Assembly (NCBI RefSeq): GCF_900105205.1
Contig: NZ_FNSQ01000005.1
Location: forward strand, 3,038,001 to 3,102,000
DNA length: 64,000 nucleotides
From: Microbacterium hydrocarbonoxydans
Lineage (GTDB): Bacteria > Actinomycetota > Actinomycetes > Actinomycetales > Microbacteriaceae
Direction: 5' to 3'
Within the stretch, counting starts at the first letter, position 1. Each line of letters begins with the position of its first letter. Made by a program: the position numbers and the translations under genes. The notes under the pieces are model-generated. The model ran no database searches, was not told the DNA's origin, and worked only from the letters and a program-made list of their open reading frames with translations. Positions 33,983 through 42,668 of the stretch are shown here, piece by piece.

Positions 33983-35596
33983 TCAGCGCCGAGCGGCCGA
34001 GTTCCCTCGTCTCGCGGCGACCCGGATGGCGGCGCCCCCGATGATCAGCACGATCGCGAGGGCCACGAGTCCCGTAGCGTCGCCGCCACCGGTGGTCGCC
34101 AGGCTCCCTGGCGAGGTGGACGAGACGTGCGGCGCCGCGTGATCGGTCGGCGTGACCGGCGTGATCGGTGTGATCGGTGTGACCGGCGTAGGGGGCGGCG
34201 TCACGACGGGAACGGCATTCGCGACGTTGGCGAGGGTGAGCTCGACGCCGGCCGCAGTGCCCGGCGTCACCTCGTAGGTGCCATCACCGGCATCGACGAC
34301 ACCCTCGCCGGTGATGCTCCACTCGCCCCAGACCACTCCCTCGATCACCGGCAGGTCGACCTCCTCGACGACGAACGTCGACCCCTGGGGCGCCCTGGCG
34401 CTGGTCGTCGACTGTCCGACGGCGACCGTCATGATCTGCGGCGGGGCGTCAGAGCCCTTCACCGAATAGCGCACGGTGTAGGTCGCATCCTTCGCCGCCT
34501 CGGCCTGCGGACCGGTGAGCGCCTTGGTGATCGAGAAGCGTGTGTACTCGACACCCGTGCCGTCGCCGCCACCCGTCTCCGTGACGGTGTGCGTCGCGGA
34601 CGTCTCGGTGGTGTTCACGATCACGTGGTTGCCGAAGACCTCGCCCTCGACGACCGGTAGATCGGACTGCGTGTAGTACACAGCCTCGTAGGCGAAGCCG
34701 GACGCGGGCAATCCTGATGCGACGAGATCGAAGGACTGCCCGTCTGCGGCGAACACGACCTGATAGTTCGTCGTCGCCACCGGAGCCCATTCGCCGACCA
34801 GCACCCCGTTCTCGACCGGACGCTGGTTGAGCGTCAGTTCGCCGGTGTAATGATGGTCCGCGAGCCCTGCATCGAGAGTGTCGGAGATCGTGAATCCGCC
34901 GGCATCCACGTAGGCGCTCGGGATGCCGACCACCCACTTCAGGTGCCCGCCCGTCGACGCTCCGGCGTACTTGTACGGCTCAGCATCCTCGTTCAGATCC
35001 TCCGGCACGATTCCGCCGTCGCCCGGCAGATCGACGATCTCGACGGTGTCGCCGAGATCGAACTCCACCGTCTCCGACGTCGTGGTGTGCGAGGCCGTGG
35101 CCTGCATCCAGAACGTGCCGCCGATCTGCTCCTTGCCGGTGATCGCATCCGTCAGCGTGCAGACCACATCCGGCCCGCTGCCGTCGCCGACGGCGCAGGT
35201 CGCCATGACCGCACCCGTGCCCGGGTCCGTGATCGTGAACGTTCCTGCGGCCTGACGATGGAATTCCGGGGGCAGGGTCATGCCGAAGGTCTCGCCCGCA
35301 ACAGCCCCGTCAGGAACGGACCACTCCCCTGAGATGCGCACCTGCTCCCACTGCGCCACCGGACCCGTCCCGCTGGTCTTCTCGATCGTGATCCCGCTCA
35401 TGGCGCCCGGGTAGGTGACCGTCGGGGCCGCGGCCGCCGGCAATGCGACGCCCCAGAGCCCCGAGACCCCGACGATCACTCCCGCGGCGAGGGCGAGGAG
35501 GCCCCGCCATCGCCTCCTCTGTCCCGCCGTGACGGCCGCCTTCTCCCCCGCGGTCGTCGTCGCGTGCGTACGCACGATTCTGCTATCCCCAGTCAT
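33983..35596 (-). CDS. LAXTG-anchored surface protein with adhesin-like and DUF5979 domains
   Basis: Cell-wall protein of 537 aa. A basic N-terminus and hydrophobic VIVGVSGLWGVALPAAAA signal peptide is followed by an SdrG/Ig-like adhesive region (about 45-340), then a DUF5979-like repeat (RFSITKALTGPQ onward, about 370-460). A Thr/Pro linker with VTPITPITPVTPT precedes LATTGGGD, a sortase class E-type LAXTG signal, then a membrane helix and Arg-rich tail. Start ATG 35596 has GGGGAAG upstream. Ligand unknown; no sortase gene in the window. Confidence 0.8.
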   Translation of the reverse strand: MTGDSRIVRTHATTTAGEKAAVTAGQRRRWRGLLALAAGVIVGVSGLWGVALPAAAAPTVTYPGAMSGITIEKTSGTGPVAQWEQVRISGEWSVPDGAVAGETFGMTLPPEFHRQAAGTFTITDPGTGAVMATCAVGDGSGPDVVCTLTDAITGKEQIGGTFWMQATASHTTTSETVEFDLGDTVEIVDLPGDGGIVPEDLNEDAEPYKYAGASTGGHLKWVVGIPSAYVDAGGFTISDTLDAGLADHHYTGELTLNQRPVENGVLVGEWAPVATTNYQVVFAADGQSFDLVASGLPASGFAYEAVYYTQSDLPVVEGEVFGNHVIVNTTETSATHTVTETGGGDGTGVEYTRFSITKALTGPQAEAAKDATYTVRYSVKGSDAPPQIMTVAVGQSTTSARAPQGSTFVVEEVDLPVIEGVVWGEWSITGEGVVDAGDGTYEVTPGTAAGVELTLANVANAVPVVTPPPTPVTPITPITPVTPTDHAAPHVSSTSPGSLATTGGGDATGLVALAIVLIIGGAAIRVAARRGNSAARR

Positions 35597-35803
35597 CGTC
35601 TTCCCCAGTCCGATACGAGCCGCTCCCAGTTGCGACCCATCTAAGAGAACAGACAAGTGGAGTTCGATTACGCGGAAGCCGATATACGACGGCGATATAC
35701 CGGCACACAAGGCTAGGTCGATCGTCGCGGTGCGAGGCAAGGCAGTGAACTTCGGCGCTGCGCCCCGGTTAGGCTCGCGGAAGACACCCTGCGGAAGGCT
35801 CTC

Positions 35804-36451
35804 ATGATCTCCCTCACGGCTGCACTGGGCATCGCCCTCGTCGAGCTGGGCCTCGCCCTCACCCCAGGGCCGAACATGATGTACCTGGTCTCGCGCAGCA
35901 TCAGCCAAGGCTGGCGCGCCGGAATGATGTCGCTCTCCGGCACCGCCGTCGGCTTCGTCGTCTACCTTGTGCTGGCGAATCTGGGCCTCGCTGCCGTGTT
36001 CCTCGTGGTTCCCTGGCTCTTCATCGCGCTGAAGGTGGCCGGGGCCGTCTACCTCCTCTGGCTCGCGTACCAGGTACTCCGGCCCGGCGGGCGATCACCT
36101 TTCGAGACGAGCACGCTGCGCCGCGACTCCTTCGGCACGCTCTTTCGCATGGGCCTGGTGACGAACCTGCTCAACCCCAAGGTCGCGATCCTGTACCTGG
36201 CGCTCATCCCTCAGTTCATCGACCCCGCGCGTGGCAGCGTCGTCGCGCAGGGATTCCAACTCGGTGCCGTGCAGATCGTCGTGGGCGTCCTCGTGAACGG
36301 CGCGATCATCCTGCTGGCGGGATCGATCGCCATCTTCCTGCAGCGCACCCCACGGTGGATACGGTGGCAGCGTCGGGTCACCGGCACGCTCCTGGGCGCG
36401 ATCGGGGTGAAGGTCGCAATCGATGCGCCGGCTCCAGCGGGTGCCTCATAG
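35804..36451 (+). CDS. LysE/RhtB-family amino acid exporter
   Basis: 215 aa with six hydrophobic helices. The N-terminus ELGLALTPGPNMMYLVSRSISQG is the family signature, and FRMGLVTNLLNPKVAILYLALIPQF (about 112-138) is the conserved mid-protein motif. The exported amino acid cannot be told. It stands alone, divergent from the surface protein across 207 bp. Confidence 0.9.
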   Translation: MISLTAALGIALVELGLALTPGPNMMYLVSRSISQGWRAGMMSLSGTAVGFVVYLVLANLGLAAVFLVVPWLFIALKVAGAVYLLWLAYQVLRPGGRSPFETSTLRRDSFGTLFRMGLVTNLLNPKVAILYLALIPQFIDPARGSVVAQGFQLGAVQIVVGVLVNGAIILLAGSIAIFLQRTPRWIRWQRRVTGTLLGAIGVKVAIDAPAPAGAS

Positions 36452-36587
36452 CGGGGCGGCGCGCGAGATGGAGAGTCCGAAAGACGCGAATCGCAGCTCG
36501 GTCGTCGCAGACCGAGCGATGATCCCCGGAAGGAAGCGCCAAAGTCGTACTATCCGTTTTTTGCTATGCATGGCATAATTGCGTCTT

Positions 36588-37820
36588 ATGGCACTAACAG
36601 GCAGTACGACGGAGTTTCCTGCAATGCGACGGCACCCGCTGTCGCGCATGGATGGGCGTGACCCCCTCCAGGGGTTGCGCGCGGCCACCCCACTAGAGCT
36701 GCTGTTCGACCTCGCTTTCGTCACCGCCTTCGGGGTGGCGGCGAGCGAGTTGGCCATCCGTATCTCCGAAGGGCAGATCGCCGTCGCGGCGATCACGTTC
36801 GTCGCCGTCATGCTCGCAGTGAGCTGGGACTGGATCAGCTTCACCTGGTTCGCGTCGTCGTACGACACCGATGACTGGCTGTATCGCGTGACGATCATGG
36901 TGCAGCTGATCGGCGTGATCGTCTTCGTCACGGGCATCCCGGAGGTCTTCCGCTTCATCGCCGAGGGCGGCCGCCTCGACAACTCCGCCACCCTGACGGG
37001 ATACATCGTGATGCGGTCGGCGACCGTGCTTCAGCGTGTGCGATCCGGCATCCAAGACCCCCGCCGCCGACGGACGAACATCCTGTCGGCAAGTCCCGTC
37101 GCGGTGGCGCTCGTCGGCTGGTGCGTTCTGACGATCGTCTCGCCGGAAAGGACGACGCTGATCGTCGTCGCGCTGGCGCTGTTCGCGGTCGAGATGGCCG
37201 GACCTCTGATCGCAGAGACACGGGGAGGCACGCCCTGGCACCCCCACCATCTCGCCGAACGCTACGGCCTCCTCACGATCATCGCGCTGGGCGAGGTCGT
37301 CGCGGGGACCGCGGCCATCGTGGCAGGTCTCAGCCACGCCGCAGGGTGGTCGGTGAGCTCGGTGGTCGTCGCGGTCGCCGGGGTCGCGATGGCGTTCGGC
37401 ATGTGGTGGGCATACTTCCTCCTCCCGATCGGCGATGCCCTCGCCCGAGCGCGGCACCGAGGACTGCTCTGGGGATGGGTGCACGTCCTCGTCTTCATCA
37501 GCATCGCAGGCGCGGGAGCCGGCCTGCACGTCGCGGCCCTGGCGGTCGAGGGCGAAGCCCATCTCCCGGTCGAGGCGGCGGTCGCGGCGGTCGCCGTGCC
37601 GACCGCGGCGTTCTGCGTGGTTCTGCTTGTGATCGCGGTGACGCTGGGGCTGGGTTCGACTCCGCGCAGAGTCGGGCTGTTCCTCGGCGCCGCGTCAGTG
37701 GCGCTCGCAGGCGTCGCAGCAGCAGCGGCCGGACTCCCGTTGACGGGCTGCCTGGCGATCGTCGCGCTCGCACCGTGGCTGCTCGTGGTCACCCACGAGA
37801 CCGCGGCGCGCGTGCCGTGA
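36588..37820 (+). CDS. Low-temperature-requirement A (LtrA) family membrane protein
   Basis: About 410 aa with 11 hydrophobic helices. The family segment ATPLELLFDLAFVTAFGVAASELA lies near residues 35-58, and WHPHHLAERYGLLTIIALGEVVAGTAA near 215 is the typical LtrA motif. A CATAAT -10-like box (36574-36579) lies 8 nt before the ATG at 36588, suggesting a near-leaderless mRNA; TTG at 36579 and ATG at 36624 are alternatives. The family was named from a Listeria cold-growth locus; its activity is unknown. Confidence 0.82.
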   Translation: MALTGSTTEFPAMRRHPLSRMDGRDPLQGLRAATPLELLFDLAFVTAFGVAASELAIRISEGQIAVAAITFVAVMLAVSWDWISFTWFASSYDTDDWLYRVTIMVQLIGVIVFVTGIPEVFRFIAEGGRLDNSATLTGYIVMRSATVLQRVRSGIQDPRRRRTNILSASPVAVALVGWCVLTIVSPERTTLIVVALALFAVEMAGPLIAETRGGTPWHPHHLAERYGLLTIIALGEVVAGTAAIVAGLSHAAGWSVSSVVVAVAGVAMAFGMWWAYFLLPIGDALARARHRGLLWGWVHVLVFISIAGAGAGLHVAALAVEGEAHLPVEAAVAAVAVPTAAFCVVLLVIAVTLGLGSTPRRVGLFLGAASVALAGVAAAAAGLPLTGCLAIVALAPWLLVVTHETAARVP

Positions 37821-37821
37821 T

Positions 37822-38436
37822 CTAGCGATGGCGCTCCAGCGCGCCGTGCCCTGCCCCCGTGGCGTCCATGATCGTCCGGACGAGGTCGAGCAGCGCACCA
37901 TGCAGGTCATCGTCGATCGAATCATCGGCGAGCGCCCGGAAGTATGCGTCGCTGACGCCCTGGATCGCACGCCGGCCGGCATCCTCGAGCGGCGATGCGT
38001 CGACGCCCAAGCTCGGGAGTCCGAACTCCTTCGCCGGGAAGCGTCGTGACACCTCCGTCTCCGCCATCGCGACGATGCCGGGATTGCTGAGCGCCATTGC
38101 GCGGGTGAGCGCCGCCTCCTGCGCGTCGACGTCGTCTCGAGCGGCCCGCCACCACCTGTCGACGAGATCGAGGAACTCGATGCCCGGGTACTCGTGACCT
38201 AGCGCGATCAATCGCTGCTCGGCTCTTGCCGGCCACTCGGTGATGAAATCCAGCTTGGACGGGAAGTATCCCGTGACCGTGCGGGGCGCGACCTCTGCCG
38301 CATCGGCGATGTCCGCGATCGACGTCTTCTCGTAGCCCTGCTCGGCGAACAAGCGCAGTGCGGTGTGCAGGATGTGCCGCCGCCGGCGCGCTTTGGATCG
38401 CTCGCGCAGGCCTGACCGTTCACCATTGCTCGACAT
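37822..38436 (-). CDS. TetR-family regulator
   Basis: 204 aa. N-terminal HTH: RRRHILHTALRLFAEQGYEKTSIADIADAAEVAPRTVTGYFPSK (about 20-62), the standard TetR fold; the ligand domain is unrecognised. Convergent with LtrA (1 bp apart) and divergent from the alpha/beta hydrolase, with two candidate operators in between. It probably regulates that hydrolase and itself. Confidence 0.88.
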   Translation of the reverse strand: MSSNGERSGLRERSKARRRRHILHTALRLFAEQGYEKTSIADIADAAEVAPRTVTGYFPSKLDFITEWPARAEQRLIALGHEYPGIEFLDLVDRWWRAARDDVDAQEAALTRAMALSNPGIVAMAETEVSRRFPAKEFGLPSLGVDASPLEDAGRRAIQGVSDAYFRALADDSIDDDLHGALLDLVRTIMDATGAGHGALERHR

Positions 38437-38464
38437 CCCGGAAGACTATCACCGGACTGCGAAT

Positions 38465-38498
38465 TTACCTAGTTGCGTAACTTTGCCATCTATGGCAA
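38465..38498. promoter_or_regulatory. Two palindromic operator candidates between TetR and hydrolase
   Basis: TTAC-N8-GTAA (38465-38480) and the perfect TTGCCA-TCTA-TGGCAA (38483-38498) sit in the 109-bp divergent gap. Both fit TetR-type operators. Confidence 0.55.
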
Positions 38499-38545
38499 GA
38501 ATGGTTCTGACAGTTCTTCCCCCGTCCAGAACATCAGGAGTTCCC

Positions 38546-39514
38546 ATGTCCAGCGCCTACTCGTACTCAGCCGGCATCCCCGTGAGCGACCCCACCCCGA
38601 TCGTCGTATTCAGCCCCCTCGCTCTCGAGGTCCCCGAGCGGCCCGTTCCCCTCGAGCTGAAGGTCTCGGCACCGGTCACCGGCACCGATCTTCCCGTCAT
38701 CGTTCTCTCCCACGGCCACGGCGGCGCCAACCACCTGTCGTCCCTCCGCGGCTACGGCCCGGTGGCGGACTTCTGGGCCGCCCATGGGTTCGTGGTCATC
38801 CAGCCGACGCACCTCGACTCGACGGTGCTCGGCCTTCGCGACACAGACCTGCCCGACGCGCCCCTGTTCTGGCGGAACCGGGCAGCCGACATCCGAACGA
38901 TCATCGACCGGCTCGCCGAGATCGAAGCCGCCGTTCCCGGCCTCGGGGGCCGCGTCGACCGGGAAAGGATCGGCGCCGTCGGACACTCGCTCGGTGGGCA
39001 CACCGTCTCCCTCCTGCTCGGGATGCAGGTGCTGGACCCCTCGGACGATCGCGAGAAGGACCTCAGCGACCCGCGGATCCGTGCCGGCGTCATCATCGGA
39101 GCCCCCGGGATCGGTGACGAGCATCTGGCAGAGTGGGCGCGAACCAACTACCCGATGCTCGGGTTCAATGACTTCAGCTCGATGACGGGGACGGCGCTCG
39201 TGATCGCAGGCGACAAGGACCTGAACCTCAACTTCTCCGACAGACTCAGCTACCGCTCCGACGCCTACACGCACAGCCCCGCGGGCAACAAGACGCTGCT
39301 GATGTTCCGGGACGCCGAGCACATCTACGGCGGGGTCTCCGGATACGACGCAGCGGAGACGAGCGACGAGAGCCCTGAGCGCGTCGCGGCACTGCGGGCA
39401 TTGGTGTGGGCCTATCTGCGCTCGCAGCTGTTCACCGGCGATGCATCCTGGGCGAACGCGGTCGCCACCCTCGAGAACGCCGACGCACCGCTCGCGACCG
39501 TCGAGACCCGCTAG
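38546..39514 (+). CDS. Alpha/beta hydrolase (chlorophyllase/PAF-acetylhydrolase-like)
   Basis: Esterase-type enzyme of 322 aa. The oxyanion region VIVLSHGHGG lies near residue 53, the nucleophile elbow GHSLGGH gives Ser near 157, the acid is likely in VIAGDKDLN near 225, and the catalytic His in RDAEHIYGG near 262. No signal peptide, so cytosolic. CAGGAG precedes the ATG. Probably controlled by the divergent TetR. Substrate unknown. Confidence 0.85.
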   Translation: MSSAYSYSAGIPVSDPTPIVVFSPLALEVPERPVPLELKVSAPVTGTDLPVIVLSHGHGGANHLSSLRGYGPVADFWAAHGFVVIQPTHLDSTVLGLRDTDLPDAPLFWRNRAADIRTIIDRLAEIEAAVPGLGGRVDRERIGAVGHSLGGHTVSLLLGMQVLDPSDDREKDLSDPRIRAGVIIGAPGIGDEHLAEWARTNYPMLGFNDFSSMTGTALVIAGDKDLNLNFSDRLSYRSDAYTHSPAGNKTLLMFRDAEHIYGGVSGYDAAETSDESPERVAALRALVWAYLRSQLFTGDASWANAVATLENADAPLATVETR

Positions 39515-39524
39515 GGACCGCCCG

Positions 39525-40010
39525 ATGTGGGGACCTTTCGCAGGGCTGATCGGGGGTGCCGCCGCGGGCCTCGCCAGCCTCGTCTTCCTGGTCGTCGCCT
39601 TCCGCTTCGACACGATCGCGACATCGACCGAGTACCGCAGCCGCGCGGCGCAGGTGCTCGTCCTGTTCCTGACCACCACGATCACGTCAGCGCTCGTCGT
39701 CGCGCCACAGGATCTGCGACTGCTGGGCGGAGAACTCCTGATCGCGGCGGTCACGTCCGGCACGCTCGTGACCGTGCTGGACCGAGCCGCACGCGGTGCG
39801 CAGCAGACTCAGACCCGATGGCCGGCGGTCGCAGGAATGCTCTTCACTCTCGCCGCCGTGATGATCGCGGGTGCGCTCCTGGTCGCCGGCATCGACGCGG
39901 GCCTGTACGCCTGGGCGGCAGCGAGCGTCGCCGCGCTGGTGTTCGGAGTCGACGGCGCGTGGGTCTTCCTCACGCGAGCCGGGGTCGCGCCCGGAACGGC
40001 AGACGACTGA
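39525..40010 (+). CDS. Unknown small membrane protein
   Basis: 161 aa with about five hydrophobic segments; it opens MWGPFAGLIGGAAAGLASLVFLVVAF. AGGGA lies 7 nt before the ATG at 39525, and the gene follows the hydrolase stop by 10 bp, so they form an operon. No catalytic motif or recognisable family. Confidence 0.7.
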   Translation: MWGPFAGLIGGAAAGLASLVFLVVAFRFDTIATSTEYRSRAAQVLVLFLTTTITSALVVAPQDLRLLGGELLIAAVTSGTLVTVLDRAARGAQQTQTRWPAVAGMLFTLAAVMIAGALLVAGIDAGLYAWAAASVAALVFGVDGAWVFLTRAGVAPGTADD

Positions 40011-40047
40011 TCGACCGGTGCTTCACGAGCACGAGCTGCGCGCCGCT

Positions 40048-40077
40048 CGACCGGTCGTCGGTATCGACCACCGGTCG
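40048..40077. terminator. Convergent hairpin
   Basis: CGACCGGT / ACCGGTCG, an 8-bp perfect stem with a 14-nt loop, in the 88-bp gap between convergent genes. Confidence 0.45.
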
Positions 40078-40098
40078 GGCGCTCTGCATCCGATGCCG

Positions 40099-40470
40099 TC
40101 AGTCAGAGGGCCTGCTGAACAGATTGACGACATTGCCGTCGGGGTCGCGGATGAGTGCCGACCTGTTGCCCCATGGCATCGTCGTGGGCGCGAGGACGAC
40201 CTCCCTCGGCTCCGGTCGCAACCGTGCGAACTCGCCGTCGACGTCGGAGACCTCGAACTCGACGAACACCGACTGATTCGCGTGTGGGGATACGGCGTCG
40301 CCGAGCATCCCGACCGTCGCCCTGTCGGCGATCGCCAGAGTCGCCGCCGTTCCGGTGAACTGGGCGAAGACGGGGGCCGGTCGCTCGGCGGCGGTTCCGG
40401 TCACGAGCTCATAGAACGCGGCGAGCCTGTCGACGTCTTCGGTGATGATGCGGATGGACGAGAACGACAT
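40099..40470 (-). CDS. VOC-family protein
   Basis: 123-aa glyoxalase-fold protein: [20 protein letters not shown] at the start and IRDPDGNVVNLFSRP at the end are typical. Start ATG 40470 has AGGAGGT upstream; an in-frame extension is poorly supported. It lies downstream of the WYL regulator on the same strand and may be its target. Substrate unknown. Confidence 0.85.
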   Translation of the reverse strand: MSFSSIRIITEDVDRLAAFYELVTGTAAERPAPVFAQFTGTAATLAIADRATVGMLGDAVSPHANQSVFVEFEVSDVDGEFARLRPEPREVVLAPTTMPWGNRSALIRDPDGNVVNLFSRPSD

Positions 40471-40571
40471 GCAGTACCTCCTGGGCACGGGATCGATGTG
40501 TGGTGAGACCATGCTCGCCGAGCATCGCGACACCGTCCTGTCGGTGTTTCCCGAATCGGTCTCGTCCGTCG

Positions 40572-41267
40572 TCAGTCGTCGATCACGGATCGCAGGTGAC
40601 CGTACTGGATGCCGAGATCCTCTCGACGCAGGATGCGCGGCTCCGGTCGCTCGTCCGTCAGATCGACCGAGAGCATCCGATCGCCTCGGAATGCCCTGAC
40701 GCCGTCGCGAAGTCGGCACCAGGCGATGAGGTACCAGTAGCCGTCCTTGCCGATCGAGCCCAGTGGCTCGACCTCGCGCACAGACTCCCTCCCCGCAGGA
40801 TCCCGATAGCGGAGACGCACGACGCGTCCCGCCCTGAGCGCGGTAGCGAACGCCGGCGGCGTCGGCGACTCCTCAACGGGCTCGAGCAGGTGCACCCGCG
40901 ACGCGAGCGCCTTCGCGCGCCGGGCCTCTTCGTCTGGCATGACGGCGAGGATCTTCCGCGCAGCGGTCGCAGCGGGCTGCCGGAACGGACTGCGTCGTAG
41001 ACCGCCGAGCCCGATCAGCACCGCGATCGCTTCATCGAGTGTGAACCCCGCAGGACCCAGCGTCGCGGCGGCATCGATGACGTAGCCACCGGTCCGCCCC
41101 GGCTCCGCCCAGATGGGGAGGCCCGCCTGCTGCAAAGCGGAGAGGTCGCGCTCGACCGTTCTTCGGGACACCTCGAAACGCTCTGCCAGCCAGCGCGCGC
41201 TGCGCGGCCGGGGCGACATTGCGCGCAGCTCCTCGACGAGAGCGTAGAGACGGTCGGTACGGTTCAC
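40572..41267 (-). CDS. WYL-domain helix-turn-helix regulator
   Basis: 231 aa. N-terminal DeoR-like HTH: ARWLAERFEVSRRTVERDLSALQQAGLP (about 24-52). The C-terminal WYL domain contains RLRYRDPAGRESVREVEPLGSIGKDGYWYLIAW (about 150-185), the WYL core. WYL regulators sense small ligands, often nucleotides or ssDNA. GTG start at 41267 has an overlapping GGGGGAG; the exact start is uncertain. Confidence 0.85.
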   Translation of the reverse strand: MNRTDRLYALVEELRAMSPRPRSARWLAERFEVSRRTVERDLSALQQAGLPIWAEPGRTGGYVIDAAATLGPAGFTLDEAIAVLIGLGGLRRSPFRQPAATAARKILAVMPDEEARRAKALASRVHLLEPVEESPTPPAFATALRAGRVVRLRYRDPAGRESVREVEPLGSIGKDGYWYLIAWCRLRDGVRAFRGDRMLSVDLTDERPEPRILRREDLGIQYGHLRSVIDD

Positions 41268-41307
41268 TCCCCCATCTTCGCGCCGCTCGCAGGGAACCGT
41301 CCGCGCC

Positions 41308-41868
41308 TCAGCCGGCGACGACGTCGTACGTGGTGCGGACCAGCCCATCGTCTGTGGCGTGGCTGCCGCGGACCGTGAGCAGCACGTCCTCGTCGAGCTC
41401 TCCGAACAGCGAACGCCCGGACCCGAGGATGATCGGCGCCACGGAGAGAGTGAGCTCATCGACGAGACCTGCACGGAGGAAGGACTGGATGGTGCGGCCC
41501 CCATCGATGTACACATCTCTTGCGCCGAGTTCGTCGAGCAGGCGAGTCACATCATCGATCGACGAAGCCGTGCGGACGCGAGGGTCTTCGATGACCGATC
41601 TCGTGGTGAGGACGAGAACGTGCCTGCCCTCGAACGGCCACTCCCCGAAGCCGAGCACGGAGTCGTAGGTGGCACGGCCCATGACGATGGCGTCGACCGT
41701 TTCGAAGAATGTCTCCCAGACCAGGGCGGGGCGGTCGGCGGTGGTCGGGACATCATGATGGCGGGCCGGCGGGTCGGTCAGCCATTCGAGCGATCCGTCG
41801 TCACGGGCGATCTTGCCGTCAGCGCTCGTGCCGATGAATACACGGCCACGCCAGTTGCGAGAGGTCAT
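41308..41868 (-). CDS. RibD C-terminal / dihydrofolate reductase-like protein
   Basis: 186-aa NADPH-binding reductase fold. The opening MTSRNWRGRVFIGTSADGKIA, then AIVMGRATYDSVLGFGEWPF and RDVYIDGGRTIQSFLRAGLVDELTLSVAPIILGSG, is the RibD_C/YyaP arrangement. The start overlaps the TetR stop by 4 bp (ATGA). Unlikely to be the cell's essential DHFR; substrate unknown. Confidence 0.85.
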   Translation of the reverse strand: MTSRNWRGRVFIGTSADGKIARDDGSLEWLTDPPARHHDVPTTADRPALVWETFFETVDAIVMGRATYDSVLGFGEWPFEGRHVLVLTTRSVIEDPRVRTASSIDDVTRLLDELGARDVYIDGGRTIQSFLRAGLVDELTLSVAPIILGSGRSLFGELDEDVLLTVRGSHATDDGLVRTTYDVVAG

Positions 41869-42416
41869 CTCCACATCTCCAGAAAGTGTTCGAGGGTTGT
41901 CAGGGGGGAAGTCCGGCCCAGGTTCACAGCCGACCGGAACAGGGAACCGTGCAGGGCATCGAGCAGCAGCGTGCCGCCTGCCTCCGCATCGGCAAGGTGG
42001 GAAAGATCCATCCCCGCGAGCAGCTCGGCAAGTCGTGCCGCCTGTCGACGCCACCCTTCCGCGAGCAGAGCGACGAGTTCGGGTTCCTGCAGCTCGCTGA
42101 GCACCTCCGACAGGGCGTACACGGCGCCGGCGGCTGAGTCGGCGCCGAACTCTCGGCTCACGTACTCGCGAAGCTCGGCATCGGCTTCGCGGCCCTCTGG
42201 CAGCGGACCATGCGGGATGAGCTGGATCCACCGACGCGTGAGCGCGTGCAGAAGACCCACCTTGGAACCGAAGCGCTTGATCAGGCCTGCCGGACCGATT
42301 CCCGCCGCCGGAGCGACATCCTGGAGCGACCAGGGCGTGAGATCAGCACGCTGCTCCAGTGCGCCGACGATGCGGGCGAGGAGCTCGTCGTCTTCGAGAC
42401 GTCTAGGTCGGACCAT
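41865..42416 (-). CDS. TetR-family regulator coupled to reductase
   Basis: 183 aa. HTH ALEQRADLTPWSLQDVAPAAGIGPAGLIKRFGSKVGLLHALTR (about 18-60) is recognisable but degenerate against the usual TetR signature. It overlaps the downstream reductase gene by 4 bp. GTTAGT/ACTAAC inverted repeats lie 3 bp upstream of the start. Confidence 0.82.
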   Translation of the reverse strand: MVRPRRLEDDELLARIVGALEQRADLTPWSLQDVAPAAGIGPAGLIKRFGSKVGLLHALTRRWIQLIPHGPLPEGREADAELREYVSREFGADSAAGAVYALSEVLSELQEPELVALLAEGWRRQAARLAELLAGMDLSHLADAEAGGTLLLDALHGSLFRSAVNLGRTSPLTTLEHFLEMWR

Positions 42417-42419
42417 ACG

Positions 42420-42443
42420 GTTAGTAAATCACAATTCACTAAC
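42420..42443. promoter_or_regulatory. TetR operator candidate
   Basis: Perfect GTTAGT-N12-ACTAAC inverted repeat immediately upstream of the TetR start, AT-rich against the local background. Autoregulation is likely. Confidence 0.6.
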
Positions 42444-42512
42444 TCGGACGAGCCGGTGCCGGCCGGACGATGCAGGCGCGCTGTCCGACGCGAACATTCC
42501 GTGACCAAACCG

Positions 42513-42650
42513 TTGCATTCGTTACCTCGCCGTTATAGAGTGATCGCACGGTGAATGTTTGCTGTGGCATCCACCTCATGTGATTGCAGGACACTCTTGG
42601 TGCAAGGGACAAGGGCCGGTCGGGAGCCTCTCCGACCGGCCCTTTACTGT
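42513..42650 (+). ncRNA. Short terminated transcript or leader upstream of MarR
   Basis: TATAGA (42534-42539) may be a -10 box, with TTGCAT (42513-42518) upstream at a short 15-bp spacing. About 100 nt later lies a strong terminator (42611-42644). Between them is a 10-codon ORF (42551-42583) containing adjacent Cys codons, and a TTGCA/TGCAA pairing. Both flanking genes point outward, so nothing protein-coding upstream needs this terminator. It may be an sRNA, or a leader attenuator for the MarR gene at 42669. Confidence 0.45.
42611..42648 (+). terminator. Strong intrinsic terminator in a divergent gap
   Basis: 13-bp perfect stem AAGGGCCGGTCGG / CCGACCGGCCCTT, 8-nt loop, then a T-rich tail. 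It ends 24 bp before the MarR start. Confidence 0.75.
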
Positions 42651-42668
42651 TGCCACTAATCTGTTCCC

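Noticed and set aside
42584..42605. Possible tRNA-like hairpin before the orphan terminator
   Set aside because: Only a 5-bp TTGCA/TGCAA pair is found; no cloverleaf or T-loop.
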